This document shows, in pieces, positions 44,341 to 56,395 of a stretch of 64,000 nucleotides of DNA. The notes beneath the pieces were generated by a model that saw nothing but the letters and a program-made list of their open reading frames with translations, was not told where the DNA came from and did no database searches. Position 1 is the first letter of the stretch; the number at the start of each line of letters is the position of its first letter. The DNA is from Acanthosepion esculentum (taxonomy: Eukaryota; Mollusca; Cephalopoda; Sepiida; Sepiidae), in assembly GCA_964036315.1 (NCBI GenBank), contig OZ038511.1, forward strand, positions 131,501 to 195,500. Reading direction: 5' to 3'. The position numbers and the translations under genes are program-made.

Positions 44341-44380
44341 TGTTTGTGTGATGCATTTTGCCCCTTTAGGACATCATCAG
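44341..44380 (-). ncRNA. Decayed hammerhead-like block
   Basis: Reading the minus strand from 44380: CTGATGA, an extra T, GTCC, loop TAAA, GGGG, then CAAAATGCATCACACAAAC. The CTGANGA box and first stem strand are intact, but the second strand and GAAA box are altered. It lies upstream of, and on the strand opposite to, the PLE reverse transcriptase at 44555. Confidence 0.4.
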
Positions 44381-44554
44381 ATTAATTTTTACTTTGATGT
44401 CACTATTGATGCACACAAATGAGACACTGGAGATTTTAAATTGAAAAAATCTTTTTTCATTACTCAATGATACCGACACACATGAAAAAAAATAAATGAA
44501 CAGAAAATAATTACTAAAACACAATTTAACAAGGCAATTAGAAACTAATTAAAG

Positions 44555-46310
44555 ATGAAAACCAAATCATGGTATAGACTAATAGAATATCATCCTAGAA
44601 CACCCAGACTTTATGGTCTCCTAAATCCCACAAAACAGACACACTATTTTTCAAGAATAGACAGCGCTTCCCACAAACTGGTGATAGTCATAACAAAAAT
44701 GTTCACCCCCCTCTCCTTGGAATACTCAGCTCATCACATAACAAATTCAAGCAGCCAGGTTGAAAAACTAAGGGAAACAAATATGACTGACAAACTTATG
44801 GCTAGTCTAGATATAAAGTCTGTTTACACAATATACCATTTGAAAAAAATGCTTAAATCTTTTTTTTTTTTTTTAAAAAGCATCTAACACAATCAAAGAT
44901 AAAACTCTCCCTACTATAGGATATACACTCCTATATTTTATGGCCAACAAGTGAAACACAAACAAATAAGAGATGCCTGGAAATAAATCTTACAAAAATC
45001 AGATACGAAAAAACTTAACAATTCTGTACAAAACACATCTCCAAAATTAAATTGATTGGATAGGACAAGTCATGAGATGTGCTTGCTACAATATTCACAT
45101 GGTCAAACTCCAAATGACCTGGAAATAGGTCAGGGTTTGGGTTACTTAGTACATTCCTGCATAAAACTCGGATAGGATTCGCTAGCCAACCACAGACTTC
45201 TCATAAGCCATAGAAGATAACTCGTCAGCTAGTCAGGACCAAACCTGAAACTAAACAGTCAGCAACCAGTGAGTGAAGGATGGTTGGCAAAAGACAGTGA
45301 ACCAGACCAGCCTCCATTGACAACTTAGACACATGTTACCATGAGACTGTGTATGTCAGTGATGGTTTTTCTACATACAACACCATGATGAAAGTAAGTC
45401 TCATATCCTCTCTGTTCACTGTGTTTTTAAAGTTACTGCTATCATATGCAATCAGTCAGCAGTCGCATACATGTTTCATTAGCATGTACTTCACACACAC
45501 TTCAAACTTTGCAGATTCAATTGCAACAAATAATTTTGAACAATCAAACTATTGGTCTCTTCATGGCCACAACAAAGACAATTGAATTCTAATATGTAAA
45601 TATATGTATCTACTGTATGAATGTTATTGTCATATTTAGCTTGGTGGTCGTCTTTTTCTGTTAAGATCATTTCCTTGTGTTGTTTATTATTTTCTGTTGT
45701 ATTTGTGGACATGACACTTTGATTTTATTTTTACACCTAAAGTCTGAGTTGACTGACCCCACACTAAAATAATAAAAATCTGCTGTCTCATCATTAATCA
45801 AAGCTATTTCATATTTAATAATAATTTTTATGAACAAAAATTTGGATTGCCAATGGGATCACCTCTTAGTGGAGTGATGGCATGTATTTTCTTGAATCTG
45901 ATACTTTCCAACATATTTTACCTAAACAATCAACATATTTCCGATGTATTGAGGATTCTCTAGTAATATAACCCCATGATTTACTTGATCTTGTAGATAA
46001 ACTAAACAAAGTCCTACACATAATAGAATTTTTTACCTTTCTGAGATATCATGTTATACCATGTTAAAATCAACTAATAAATATTATATAATAAATTTCT
46101 ATTCCCATCATAACAACAAAATAAAATCTAGAATAATCATTGGATTCTGCTTAAGAGCACTCAAAAACTGCAGCCCTCAGTATTTACATGAAGAGGAGAA
46201 ATACACTGAAAATACAAGCTCCTCCAATACCCTAAGTATTTTATATTCAATGTCAAACAAAAGGCTCATAAAATATTCCAAAATATTTTATTAATATTTC
46301 TATTCCAGCT
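44555..46310 (+). pseudogene. Penelope-like reverse transcriptase remnant
   Basis: 44555-44887 reads HPRTPRLYGLLNPTKQTHYF, then KLVIVITKMFTPLSL and KLMASLDIKSVYT. These are the PRTPRLYGLPKIHK and S.D..SLYTN blocks of Penelope RT. 45812-45930 reads SYFIFNNNFYEQKFGLPMGS and PLSGVMACIFLNL, the GLPMGSPLSP block. 46061-46294 gives INFYSHHNNKIKSRIIIGFC and LRALKNCSPQYLHEEEKYTE from the C-terminal part. About 900 bp at 44900-45800 without PLE similarity separates the first two blocks, so an unidentified insertion is likely. The YxDD box is not readable. PLE RTs are the closest relatives of telomerase. Confidence 0.85.
44900..45805. other. Probable insertion within the Penelope-like RT
   Basis: The sequence between the two RT blocks gives no PLE-like translation. 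It includes a stretch near 45050-45330 with mixed base composition and several short frames. I do not recognise its family. Confidence 0.45.
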
Positions 46311-46845
46311 TGCTAAAAAATTTTGAAAGTGATTGTAATGCATTTAATAAAGGTTTTTCTTAATGAATAGTTTAAGATTTGTTGTTTCTTTACTGTGAAC
46401 TGAGTGTATTTAAATGTATTTATACTGAATTATCACATAGACACTGTTAAAAGGAATTTTGATATTGGCTTTGGTTATATTATTTCTTAGAGGAATATTT
46501 TGGTGGAGGAAACTTAGACAGCATCACTCTCTCATATTTTCTTTTCGTGAGCTGCCAATTAAACATGCTTACGGTTGATTTTCTAGTTTTCCCCAAGAGA
46601 ACAAAGGATTTGAGATTATTAATTTTTGCAAAGATTTCCTTCTAAATTAATCAAAAATTAATTGTGAAAACACTTCATTCCAGAATTTCAGGCAACTTAA
46701 GATTTTATTAGCTTGTTGGGAAAATAACATTCAATTTTAGAATCAAATTTTATTGCTGAATTTATGTATTTAAACAGTTTTAAATCGGTTGAAATAAGAA
46801 CCCTGTACATCTATACATTTCTGCCATCAAATTATAAGCTTATTT
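46311..46845. other. Unassigned A+T-rich DNA
   Basis: The beginning may be 3' PLE sequence; nothing else recognised. Confidence 0.35.
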
Positions 46846-47179
46846 ATGAGTTTATGATAAAGTTCTAAAGGTTTGAACAGCAAGAAATCTTTTAATGCAG
46901 TTTCTGCATCTTTGCAATGGAATGTCTTTTGGCTTTTTTAAGCTTTTCAAGATGCATGAAAAAGTTTTAGTGGGCAAAAGATCAGGGGAATATGGAAGAT
47001 GTGGTAAAGTCTCATATCTCAAGTCGGTGAACTTCTGCAGTGTCATCCTGGTAGCATGTTGTCAAGCATTGCCATGAAGCAGAATTGGAACTTGTCAATT
47101 AACCAGTACAGATCACATTTTGCTTAACTGAATGTGCATTTCATCCAGTTGCTGGCAGATATGCTCTGGTTATGCTCTA

Positions 47180-47430
47180 GAGTGTGAGTTCAATACCCGG
47201 TTCAGGCAGTGGAGAACTTTCAGAGGGAAAATTAGCAGGAGATAACTGATAACTGACATCCATCAAACATGGCTCGTGGAACTAGAACAGTCTACCCCAG
47301 TGATCGAAATAAAGGGTTCGGTTCGAAATTCCAACCACCTGAAGAAGGCCGGAGCGTACAACGGCCGAAACATTGTCACAAATATGGTGACAAAGATGAG
47401 GACAATAGTCCGACTAATGTAAATACTGAT
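47180..47430 (+). mobile_element. Family A repeat, right-hand part, inside mariner
   Basis: Begins with GAGTGTGAGTTCAATACCCG (B box-like) and continues with GGAACTAGAACAGTCTACCC and the best-preserved hammerhead-like block of the window (47339-47393). It ends with GACAATAGTCCGACTAATGT and AAATA. The left arm is absent. Sequence is close to the copy at 41110-41298. Confidence 0.85.
47339..47393 (+). ncRNA. Hammerhead-ribozyme-like motif in family A
   Basis: CTGAAGA (47339-47345), one extra A, GGCC (47347-47350), a 12-nt loop, GGCC (47363-47366) and GAAA (47367-47370) follow in hammerhead order. A hairpin of TTGTCAC (47373-47379) with GTGACAA (47387-47393) sits where stem III should be. The extra base between CTGANGA and stem II and a weak stem I depart from the consensus, so activity is uncertain. 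Confidence 0.5.
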
Positions 47431-47690
47431 CCAATATTGTTGAAATGTTGACACCCATAATCTGGAACATTTCTCTGACACTTTGATGAGAGTTTTGTTC
47501 AACTAGCATTTCCAGATGTTGATTGTCAATTGCAGATGGATATCCTCTACCATCTTGGTTGTCAAGACTTGTATCACCACTAGCAACCAATGCCATGTCA
47601 TCTGATCACAAGTGGATCCTTTATCTGATGGTCTGTTAATGTTGGCAGCAGTTCAACAAGGATTATGACCAAGTTTGAATTCTTACATCA

Positions 47691-50250
47691 AAAGTAAATG
47701 AATCACTTCTTTTTTCATATTAAGATGAGGAGTATATAAGGTTTTAATTTAAATTCTGAAAGAGATTGATATGAAATTAAAGAGATGACTTTAATCATTA
47801 GGAATGAGTAATATATTAGAACACAATTAAAATGTTTATTTTAAAAATAGACATTATTTTCCAAACAACCTAATTCATTAATTTTTATTTTCTTAGTTTT
47901 GTTGTGATCCATCCACGCAGGTTTTAGTTGCTATCTGGGTGGTGGAATTCCAAATATTTCACAACAACAACACTACATCTTAAAAACAAAAAAGGTTATT
48001 TTTGATGGAAAAATAGAAGCAGAACATAAGTTGAAATAAAATTTATATATTTTTTTTTTCAGAAATATAGAATAACAATAAAATGTTCAATTTTTTTTGC
48101 AGTGAAATTTGTTTTATAAATTAAGTGTTCGTTGTTTGGTGTGCAATGTATGGCCGGACTTACTTTATGACAGTCATCCTAATGTGTTTGTGAATTCATA
48201 GACAAAGGCTGAATAGGTGGCTCATGGTTAATCCCTTCTATTGTATGCATGGACAAGGCCTTAGTTGGCAGCTGCTGCTGTTGTTTCTTCCATTGTGTGT
48301 GTTTGTGTGCACATAGAGATCAAACTGGCATCCCAAATTTGTTGTGAGCCCTGAGAAGTATACTTCTTGTTTTATATCTGTAAAGGGATTCAAAATCTAA
48401 TTTCACATAATGGGGTGAACTTTTTGAATACAAGGTTTTCATTGGTTAGAAAATAATTTCACACTGGCTTGTGAAAATATTTTCTCCCCAATTTGCAGGG
48501 GTGGTGAAAGAAGTTATTATTGTTATTTTCTAAATGGTCCAAAAATAACACATGGTAGGTCTGCAACCACGTCCACAAGTATTTTGGCAGTATTTACCCT
48601 TATAATGATTGTTTATCAAACAAACCTCGTGGGATTTTATTGGCTGAAAAAATATAGGATTTAATTCCTATAATTTCAATTAACTGTATTTTTTCTGCCT
48701 TTTATAAGATCAATCTGTGAATTGTTTACATGTTGTGGATGGAGTTCATTTCTGTTTATGGTTTATTGGCTTCCAAATGGCAAGAAAGACTTTGGAAATG
48801 AACTTGGTATTTTACAAAACTGAGAGGTAAATTAATTTTTCACCCCCCATGTGTAATTGGATGCAAGATTGTTTCAATGTGAGCATTGTTAGTGACATCT
48901 CAACATTAACTGCAGACATCAAGAAATGTGCCGAAACTCTTTTTTGTGTTATAGAAGGTGCAGATGAAAATGCCTTTTTAAAACACTCAAGAATGAAAGT
49001 GTTGACATTCTCAATGCCTTACTTCAACTGAAAGAATGCAAAGAATTGATTGTTTTCTTTTTCCTTCATTCTCAGATGAAGGTTTTACATGATTACACAA
49101 CACACCACCCAAACATTTTTCTCTTTCAGACAGAAACTGAGCTCTTCAAACAAACACCTTTCAGAATAAACAAATCTTGTTTGAGAAAGAGGATTAAATC
49201 TGATCGTTTCAATCTCTGTGTCTGTAGAATAACTTTAATTCAATTTCATTCAACTTAAACTTTCCATCTATTGTGTTAAAACATCATAAATCTACAGGAT
49301 TCTTTATTTTGGGAAACTTAATATTTTGTCTTTCATGATTCCTATCTTCCTTTTTAGGAAATTTAAAATGAAAGATAAATCAGTCTACCTGTAAGATAAA
49401 TAGTAAACTTATTTTTTTATTTAAACTTCTATAGAAAGCTTAGAAAGCTCTACTGACTTGTGGCTATAAACCAAAACTATTGGTATCTATAGTTAGTAGA
49501 TCTTTGCTGAGAAACACCAATGTGCTGAGCATTTGTAGCATCAAATAATTGATGCTTTGTTTTCTGCAGTTGCAACATTTTCTGTATTTGTCAACCAAGT
49601 TTTGGCCTTTGGTTCACATCTCAGCTTTAAGTTATCTCACTTAATAAAAGTATTAATGTTTGAAGACTCCATTCATCTTCTAATATGTTGTTTTTTATCC
49701 TGAGAAACTCTTTCTGTCCAATCAGAATTTATGCTTGACTACTTTTTGAGAATATTTAGTGGTTTTGTGTTTTGATAGTTTATTCTTTAAGTGTAAGTTT
49801 GCTTACAGCCTCTGACAGTAATTGTTTATTATTTTATTTGAAATTTCTTTCATTCTTCTAGATGATCCTTCTAGAACATTCTAAGCATGAGGAAATCAAC
49901 CAGACAACAACAATAAAAAAAAATTCTCTCTTTATTCTGTTTTCTTCTTTAACAAACTAACTGGATGTTCAAGTATTTTTAAAATGCTTCTCTCTTAACA
50001 AAAATTATTGGTTGGTTTGTTCTGATAATGATTACATGTGTTAGTGATCACATCTTATCTGGGTGATAAATTTTCCTTTTTTTTTCTTTAAATTTCTGTA
50101 AAAGCAAAGAACAAACACAAACAAAAAAACAAATTGGAATATTAATGAAATTAATTTTTCTTCACAAATATATTTTAGAGAATTTGTAAATAATTTGAAG
50201 AAGATATTATTTAAGTCTTTGATAATTTCCATTCATATTTTTGTCTTAAA
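47691..50250. other. Long unassigned A+T-rich stretch
   Basis: About 2.5 kb without a gene or known repeat. Two adjacent short frames (48849-49031, 49046-49258) have no recognisable signature. Confidence 0.45.
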
Positions 50251-50254
50251 TTCT

Positions 50255-50800
50255 AGACACTTCAAATACCTTGGTGACTGGATCAGTTATAACAAACTTA
50301 AGAATAAAGAAATTGAATACAGGACAGGTTGCACTTGGGGGTACTTTTATCAAACACTGTAAGATGCTACAACACCAAAATATTAACCTGAAAACTTGAA
50401 TCATGTTCTCAAATAACCTTGTCAGATGTTGACTCTCATCTGGATGTCATGTAATCAACCTGTTCAGAAATATTTAAACTATCATCTGTTTTCTCAGATC
50501 AATTATTAAAATAGTTTCAAGCAAATAAATCCTTTAGGTTTTAAAAAAGACAATTCTTCATCAAACTTTATGGACCGGTGTTATAAATTAATAAAAACAA
50601 AAACCGCATCACTTGAAAACTTCCAATAGCAGCAATAAGCAAAATGGGTTGCACATGTAACTAGAAGGGGAAATAATGATATAATTAAGATGTTAACTTT
50701 CCACACTACCTTAAACAAGAGGTTTGGAAGGAAACTACCAACAATACTAGAAACAGCAATAACAGTGAACTTGTGTAATTTTACAAAAAACTGTTTTAAA
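50255..50800 (+). pseudogene. LINE reverse transcriptase C-terminal remnant
   Basis: HFKYLGDWISYNKLKNKEIE at about 50259-50320 is the F.YLG.WI post-palm block of L1/RTE-like ORF2 proteins. KMLQHQNINLKT, then RCLSSGCHVINLF follow. QAKWVAHVTRRGNNDIIKML, read through shifts at 50635-50690, and the following FPTTLNKRFGRKLPTIL correspond to the ORF2 C-terminus. Many stops. The endonuclease and palm are missing. Confidence 0.78.
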
Positions 50801-51032
50801 TTTCTAACCGACAGTAAGTAATACTAATGCTCAGTCAATGAATACCAAATATTTTCTGTATGAAAATGGCTAATCTCACTATTTATCATTTGATGGAAAT
50901 CAAATTTTCCAACTCCTTTTCTTGTGCTTCAAGGATTTTTTTTACTTGTAGTAAATGCCAAATTGAAAACTGTTGAGTAACCATTTTATCAATTTCCTCC
51001 AGCAATATGAATCAATCAAGTTGCAGTAAATA

Positions 51033-51069
51033 GAGAGAGAGAGAGTGAGAGTGTGTGTGTATATATATG
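51033..51069. repeat. (GA)n-(GT)n-(AT)n compound microsatellite
   Basis: Short GA, GT and AT runs in succession. A C10 run follows at 51199. Confidence 0.9.
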
Positions 51070-54000
51070 TATTGATATATTTATCAATGATACTAAGAGT
51101 TGTCTCTATAAATAGGTAAAACTTTGAGCTTGAAGAGTTGGCTTTCTGATAACGAGTTAAAAAGGTGGAAACACTGAGCAACAAAGCCTGATATGATCCC
51201 CCCCCCCCCACTCTCTGAAAATTAAAAGAACATATTTCAAATTAGATTGTTATGATGTTATGGTCACGGATTGTGGGAGGAAAATACTCTCTTCTACTTT
51301 TTTGTTGAAATCTTTGTCTACCATTTAATCAGCAGTTGAATTTAAAGTAGACTTGAAATGCTGAATCATTTTCCTGATGAGTTGGGGTAAGCAACAAAAT
51401 TGATTGAAGAGGTTTCACTGCAATAATCTTTAAGCAACCATAGTTGGATAATAAGTGCTTGTGCCATTTAGAAAATGAACTTGATGGATGACAACTGAGA
51501 TAAAATAATACAGACAGGATCAACTTTTTTTTTTTTTTATTGTAGAAGCTGGAAACTTCTTACCATCACAATTTCAATCTTTATTTTCTTCTTGATCTGA
51601 TGAAAAAGGATTATCTTCTCTACTGTCAACATTACAACCTTTATTTTCTTCTTTATAACATTGTCATCGTTAATCTTAAAATTAGCATTATGATTTATTT
51701 GATGGTTGCAATTATTATGTTTTCAATAAAAAGAAAACTTGATCTGGCTAGCACAGAGGGGATAGTTGTGGCTATTTCAATAGGTCAGAGAGTAAAACTG
51801 ATGACAAGCAAGAAACCATATTTGGCTAAGTGAGATGTTGTGGTTATTTCAGTAGAACAGATGAATAATTGTTGTGAGACCGATACTTTCCTACATCATG
51901 GACTCTCCCAGTACTATATTATTATGTGAATGGTAGTATCATGGGAGTAGTAGCACCAGTAATGTGCAGCCGCGTACGATACCAATATCGGACACCACTG
52001 GATAGTAAGCTCTGCTTACTTTTACACTATTCTTTACTATTCTTTGTAACTTTTCTGTTTAATATATCTTTCTTACCTCTAACCCATGTTCCGTGTTTTC
52101 CTTCTATGGCCCCTACTTCAATAATGCAGATACTTTTCAAATCTTTGTCCTCTCCAGAAGCTATTCACATTTTGTTTAAGCTTGATTTGTCATTCTTCAT
52201 CTTTCATAACCATTTGTCACAAATAGAAATGTTAAATTTTTATTGAACGAGATTTTCTCACAAATTCACTTCTAATAATTTCAAAACTCGAGAGAAAATC
52301 TTATTTGGGGCTTGGAAGTGCATTTAATGGTGCCTGCAAGTCATTCTCAGAATTTATAAGGATAATCCTGAATCAGTTATGCAAAGAAGCATGCCTGGAT
52401 AAGCTTAAAACAGAAACCTAAAAGCAGAGAATTCTAAATGTGTCTCATAAGGAATCTCAAACATCTTTATGTGTAGGGGCAAAATTCTTGAATGTTATTT
52501 GGATTTTATTTAAAGTTTTTCATTTCCAACACTTTATAATAATTTTTCTTTTTTAATTTTTAATTTAAAATTTAATTCTTGTAGATCAGAGATTTTTTTT
52601 CACCAGCATGTCATAATTCTTTCAGTATCATTGTTGCTTGCTTGAGAATTAGGCAAAAAAACTTTTTAATATGCAATTAAATCCTTTATTTCTTTATATT
52701 TTTTTTAATAAAAAAAAAGCTACCAATGAATTTACATTCTGATTTGTGCCAAGTTTTTTGATTTAACTAAATTCTTTAATGACTGAAATTCAGTCCACAT
52801 TAAAATGAAATTCTTTCTGTTATAAAAGAACTAGACAATAAAATAATTCTACCCTTTCTTCATTTTTTTTATTCTTCAATAGATTTTATTTTTCAATGAA
52901 GCTGTATATTTTTCATAAATGATGAGAAATAGGATATCTTTTCCATTATTTGAATGTTTTCATCGTTACTTTTAGCCTCTTTGTCTAGAATAAACTGACC
53001 AAATCCCAAATCATTTGTTAAAATTATTCAGTTGAATGAACTGTTTGCATTGTGAGCCAGAATATAAACAGTAACTAGAGACGTTTGACAATATCTTAAC
53101 TACATGAGTAAAATTATTTAAGTGTAATAGGAGGGTACAAATGAAACGGATCATCATGCAAGAGTTAATCCAGCAAAGACAATTGCTCAGAAAATAATTA
53201 TTCTCTTGACAAACCTTTCATTTTAGTCTGTGATTTTAATAACATTTGAATTTAAAATTAAATTAATCCATTAAAAATATCAACAAATTTTATAAATGAT
53301 CCATTTGCTTCTTTGCCTTTTAGTTTACTAAACAGAAAACTGATTTTCCAATAGAAAAAAATTGCATCTAAATGAGACAAATCAAAATGTCTTTTGGTGA
53401 TTAGATTCAGTTTAAAATTTTTTTTTAGGAAGAAATTCGATGTTACTAATAAAAAATGAGTGTATTTTTTTCTACCGAAAATCATATACCTACTTTCAGT
53501 TTGGAAAATGTTTTTTATACTATTCTTGTATCAATTAATTAAATTTTACATTCTCATTTAAACAGAAGATATTGGAGTTTGACTTAAATTATTCTTCTCA
53601 CTTCTTCCTGTAGAACTGACAAGATTTCTTGTCCAAAAGAAGTCAATAACTTTTAGTTGCAATGTGGCTTCTTTGTCTTTCAATGATTTTCCTCACCAAC
53701 AATTTCCTTTGCTATTGTGACTATTGTTGACTTTTGATATTGACAAGACAAAATATATTTCATGGAATCAAAGAGTAAAAGAGGAGTCATTATTAGTAAT
53801 TTCTGGCAGATAATAACCAAGAATGACTTAGCAGTCATCGTGGAACAAAAGCCAATAAACTTGGAAGAAAAAGAAAAAGTTGTAGAAGCTTTAATTATTT
53901 CTTTGTCTGCCTGCTCTGAGGAATTTATTTATTCCAGATATTGAGAAGCAGTAACTGCAAGGTAGAATCTTGGACTGGAAGCTATAAGACAGTTTGGAAT

Positions 54001-55180
54001 AAAATGCTCACTGTAATCTCATCCTTAACACAAATATATGATGCAGTCTGTGATATTTCTGAGGTGTAAAAATGACTTCTTTCTTTGATGAAGGATAAAT
54101 GGGATCAGTTGCTATAATTAGCATCATACAGTTTGGCTATTTTAAGGGGTTGAGGAAGATATATTTTGTGAATTTATATACATAGTTGGCATCAGGATCT
54201 TCAGTGCCTAAGATTGAGAACCTGCAACATGTGTCCACTTTTTACCCAATGTTTTGATAAGGAAATTACACAAGAATGTACAAGATTATTCATTTGAACA
54301 CACTATTGGCACAAACTAAGCAGCTCTTTTTATGAGGATTTTTGCACCTGGAGCTTTGTCTGTTTGTTCATTTACAAATAATTACAGGTAACCCTTGCTT
54401 AAGCAATAAACAAAATAATTATATACATTGACCTGTTCTACTTTCCTTTTGGGGTCTTTGTACATTTAACTGCCCCACCATACACACCAGCCTTAATCCA
54501 TGTATTGTTTTCACATTTTCCCCATCTGATATAATCTCTTTTATAAACCTGTTGTTAAAAAAATGTTGGTTCTGTTAAGTGATTAAAATTGAGAATTCTG
54601 CCCTGGCAGAAAAGTTGGTAGTTAATTTCCAGACTCCTCTGAGCTTAGTGTCAATTTATCTTGGTTGTCAATACTGGCAGTGTAGAGCACTTGCGGGTCA
54701 GCGGGGGGGTTATTATCCAACAGAAAAAATTGGGGCAGGTCAAAAGAATTCTCTTAAGCATTGTTGTTTCTGTTGAAACTCAAAGGGTAGAGCTGACAGA
54801 TTTGGATGGACTGTGTTCTCTGAAGCATTACAATTGGAAAAGAATGATGACAAAATGACAATTTCAACAAACTTTGGAAAAGCAGTCACTGGAATTAATT
54901 GTCTCTCTTTCTCTCTTCCCTGGGTGGGACCCAAGTCTGTGGAGAATTGATTGAAGGCTTCCTTCCTTGGGTGAAATCCAAGTCTCATTGATTGGAAACT
55001 TATGTTATAACACTCCCTCTATGTTTAGGACAGGGGACTCTCCTATTAATGATTTATCAGTGGCTCATCAATGGACAGAGAAAATTATTTATGATTAAAG
55101 CTTGAATCTCTGGATTATCATGGAAGTTGCTAAGCATCTCCCTCATTCTCTTTTATTTCCATACTTCATAATGTTATATG
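51070..55180. other. Long unassigned stretch
   Basis: About 4 kb without an assignable gene. 54890-54990 contains two related units, CCCTGGGTGGGACCCAAGTCT and CCTTGGGTGAAATCCAAGTCT, each followed by GATTG. 51950-52010 is locally GC-richer. Neither is recognised. Confidence 0.45.
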
Positions 55181-55184
55181 ATTA

Positions 55185-55575
55185 TGTTTCGTTTGGTTTT
55201 TGTTTTATGACATATCAACACCAATGGGTTTTTTAATGCTGACAAGATTTTCAGGAGAGGTTTGTATGAATAGAATATGTCTTCTTTGAAAGAAATCTGT
55301 TTTTAGATGTACTGCTGGTAATATTTTTTTTCCAAAAATGTATTGCTGATATTTCTACTATAAAAATCTATATTTATATTTTCATAGTGTTTTGACACCA
55401 TTTTGGATATTAGCTATTTACCCATAGCTGGGACCCTAACAGGTGCTACCACCTTGGGTCAGGGTGGAACTGGGAACATCGGCAACTAAGAGGTGGTTCC
55501 ACATTCTTCAAAACCTTTTAAACAGAGGCCTTGCAGCTGGATGTAGTTTATCGTCATACCCAGGATGGCATTATG
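55185..55575 (-). mobile_element. Family B repeat, compact copy
   Basis: On the minus strand it starts near 55563 with CCTGGGTATGACGATAAACT and has the AACCACCTCTTAGTTGC and GGTCCCAGCTATGGGTAAAT blocks. Two internal repeat units follow (AGCAATACATTTTTGG at about 55345, ACCAGCAGTACAT at about 55318), then the tail AACCCATTGGTGTTGATATG and TCATAAAAC with CCAAACGAAAC. At about 390 bp it approximates the unexpanded form of the family. Confidence 0.82.
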
Positions 55576-56060
55576 TCTGACATGAGTGAAAATAGGTTAT
55601 AATATTGGATGGCTTAGTCACTCCTTTTCAGAAGATATTTGAACAAAAACCAGAATTTGGCCTGTTGACTTTATTTAGAGATTTTTATTAACTGTAAGGA
55701 TCTGTGCACCAGTGTTTTGTTAGACAACAGTTCACCATTATAATATTCTGAGAAACCTAATTCAAGTCTTATGATTGATTCAGTTTTATTCATTCAGTTT
55801 CAACAATTCTGTTGATTTCAGTATTGGATTAATTTGGCAAACACATTTGTATTCTTTTCACAATATTCAACATCATTGGGACAATCAAATGGTGCCATTC
55901 TTTTGTTTTTTTTTAAATTTCTCAACATTTCTTTTCTTTGTTCTTCTTTATCTTTGATTTTTTTATCTGTCTTTGTTTTTTATTTTTCTTTGTTTTTTTA
56001 TCTAAAAGGGGGTAAAAACAAAATAAAAAATTCAGTAAAAATGTGGTAAGCAAAAGAAAA
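55576..56060. other. Unassigned, T-rich
   Basis: Contains a long T-rich segment (55900-56010). No repeat or gene assigned. Confidence 0.4.
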
Positions 56061-56065
56061 AATGT

Positions 56066-56395
56066 TCAGTATAGCACACCATTTAGAGCAGTAAAGAATT
56101 CATTCAATTTTTCTCTGCCTATATGTTTAGTAAAAAAATCAGCAACATTTTCATTTGATGAAATATAGTCCAATTTTATTGTACCATTTTTGAATCTGTC
56201 CTTGTAAAGTTGTACTTTATCTACATGTTTTGAATATTGATGACAGACAGGGTTCTTAGCAAGAGTGGCTTGCTCATTTTCATTTGCATTAATCATAGTG
56301 TTTAATTGAATAAATAATTTTGATTCTTGTATTGCAACCTCCAATGTCATATACTCAGCTTCAAATGTTCACAATACTACTGTAGTTCATTTTTT
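56066..56395 (-). pseudogene. Ty1/copia RNase H C-terminal remnant
   Basis: On the minus strand, TTVVL, a stop and TFEAEYMTLEVAIQESKLF open the segment (about 56390-56300). LAKNPVCHQYSKHVDKVQLY, NGTIKLDYISSNENVADFFT and KHIGREKLNEFF follow. EAEYM, AKNP...SKH(V)D and NVAD.FTK are the signature blocks of copia RNase H at the end of pol. The expected 3' LTR was not identified. It meets the RT fragment at 56396 head to head. Confidence 0.88.

Larger units (their letters stand above)
46850..47690 (-). pseudogene. Mariner transposase remnant interrupted by a family A repeat
   Basis: On the minus strand, 47690-47430 encodes the N-terminal DNA-binding part: FKLGHNP-like start, SGDTSLDNQDGRGYPSAIDN, LEMLVEQNSHQSVREMFQIM and GVNISTILDQ. 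47170-46852 encodes the C-terminal part: VPILLHGNA (catalytic Asp changed to Gly), MTLQKFTDLRYETLPHLPYS and PDLLPT followed by Lys where the third Asp is expected. The segment with the first catalytic Asp is missing, and family A DNA (about 47180-47430) lies at that point. Confidence 0.85.

Noticed and set aside
48849..49258. Two adjacent short frames that might be exons
   Set aside because: No recognisable protein similarity and no convincing paired splice signals. Surrounding DNA is featureless.
54579..54858. Overlapping 65-codon frames near a G-rich segment
   Set aside because: No motif in either frame. The local composition (GGGGGGG at about 54703) accounts for the lack of stops.
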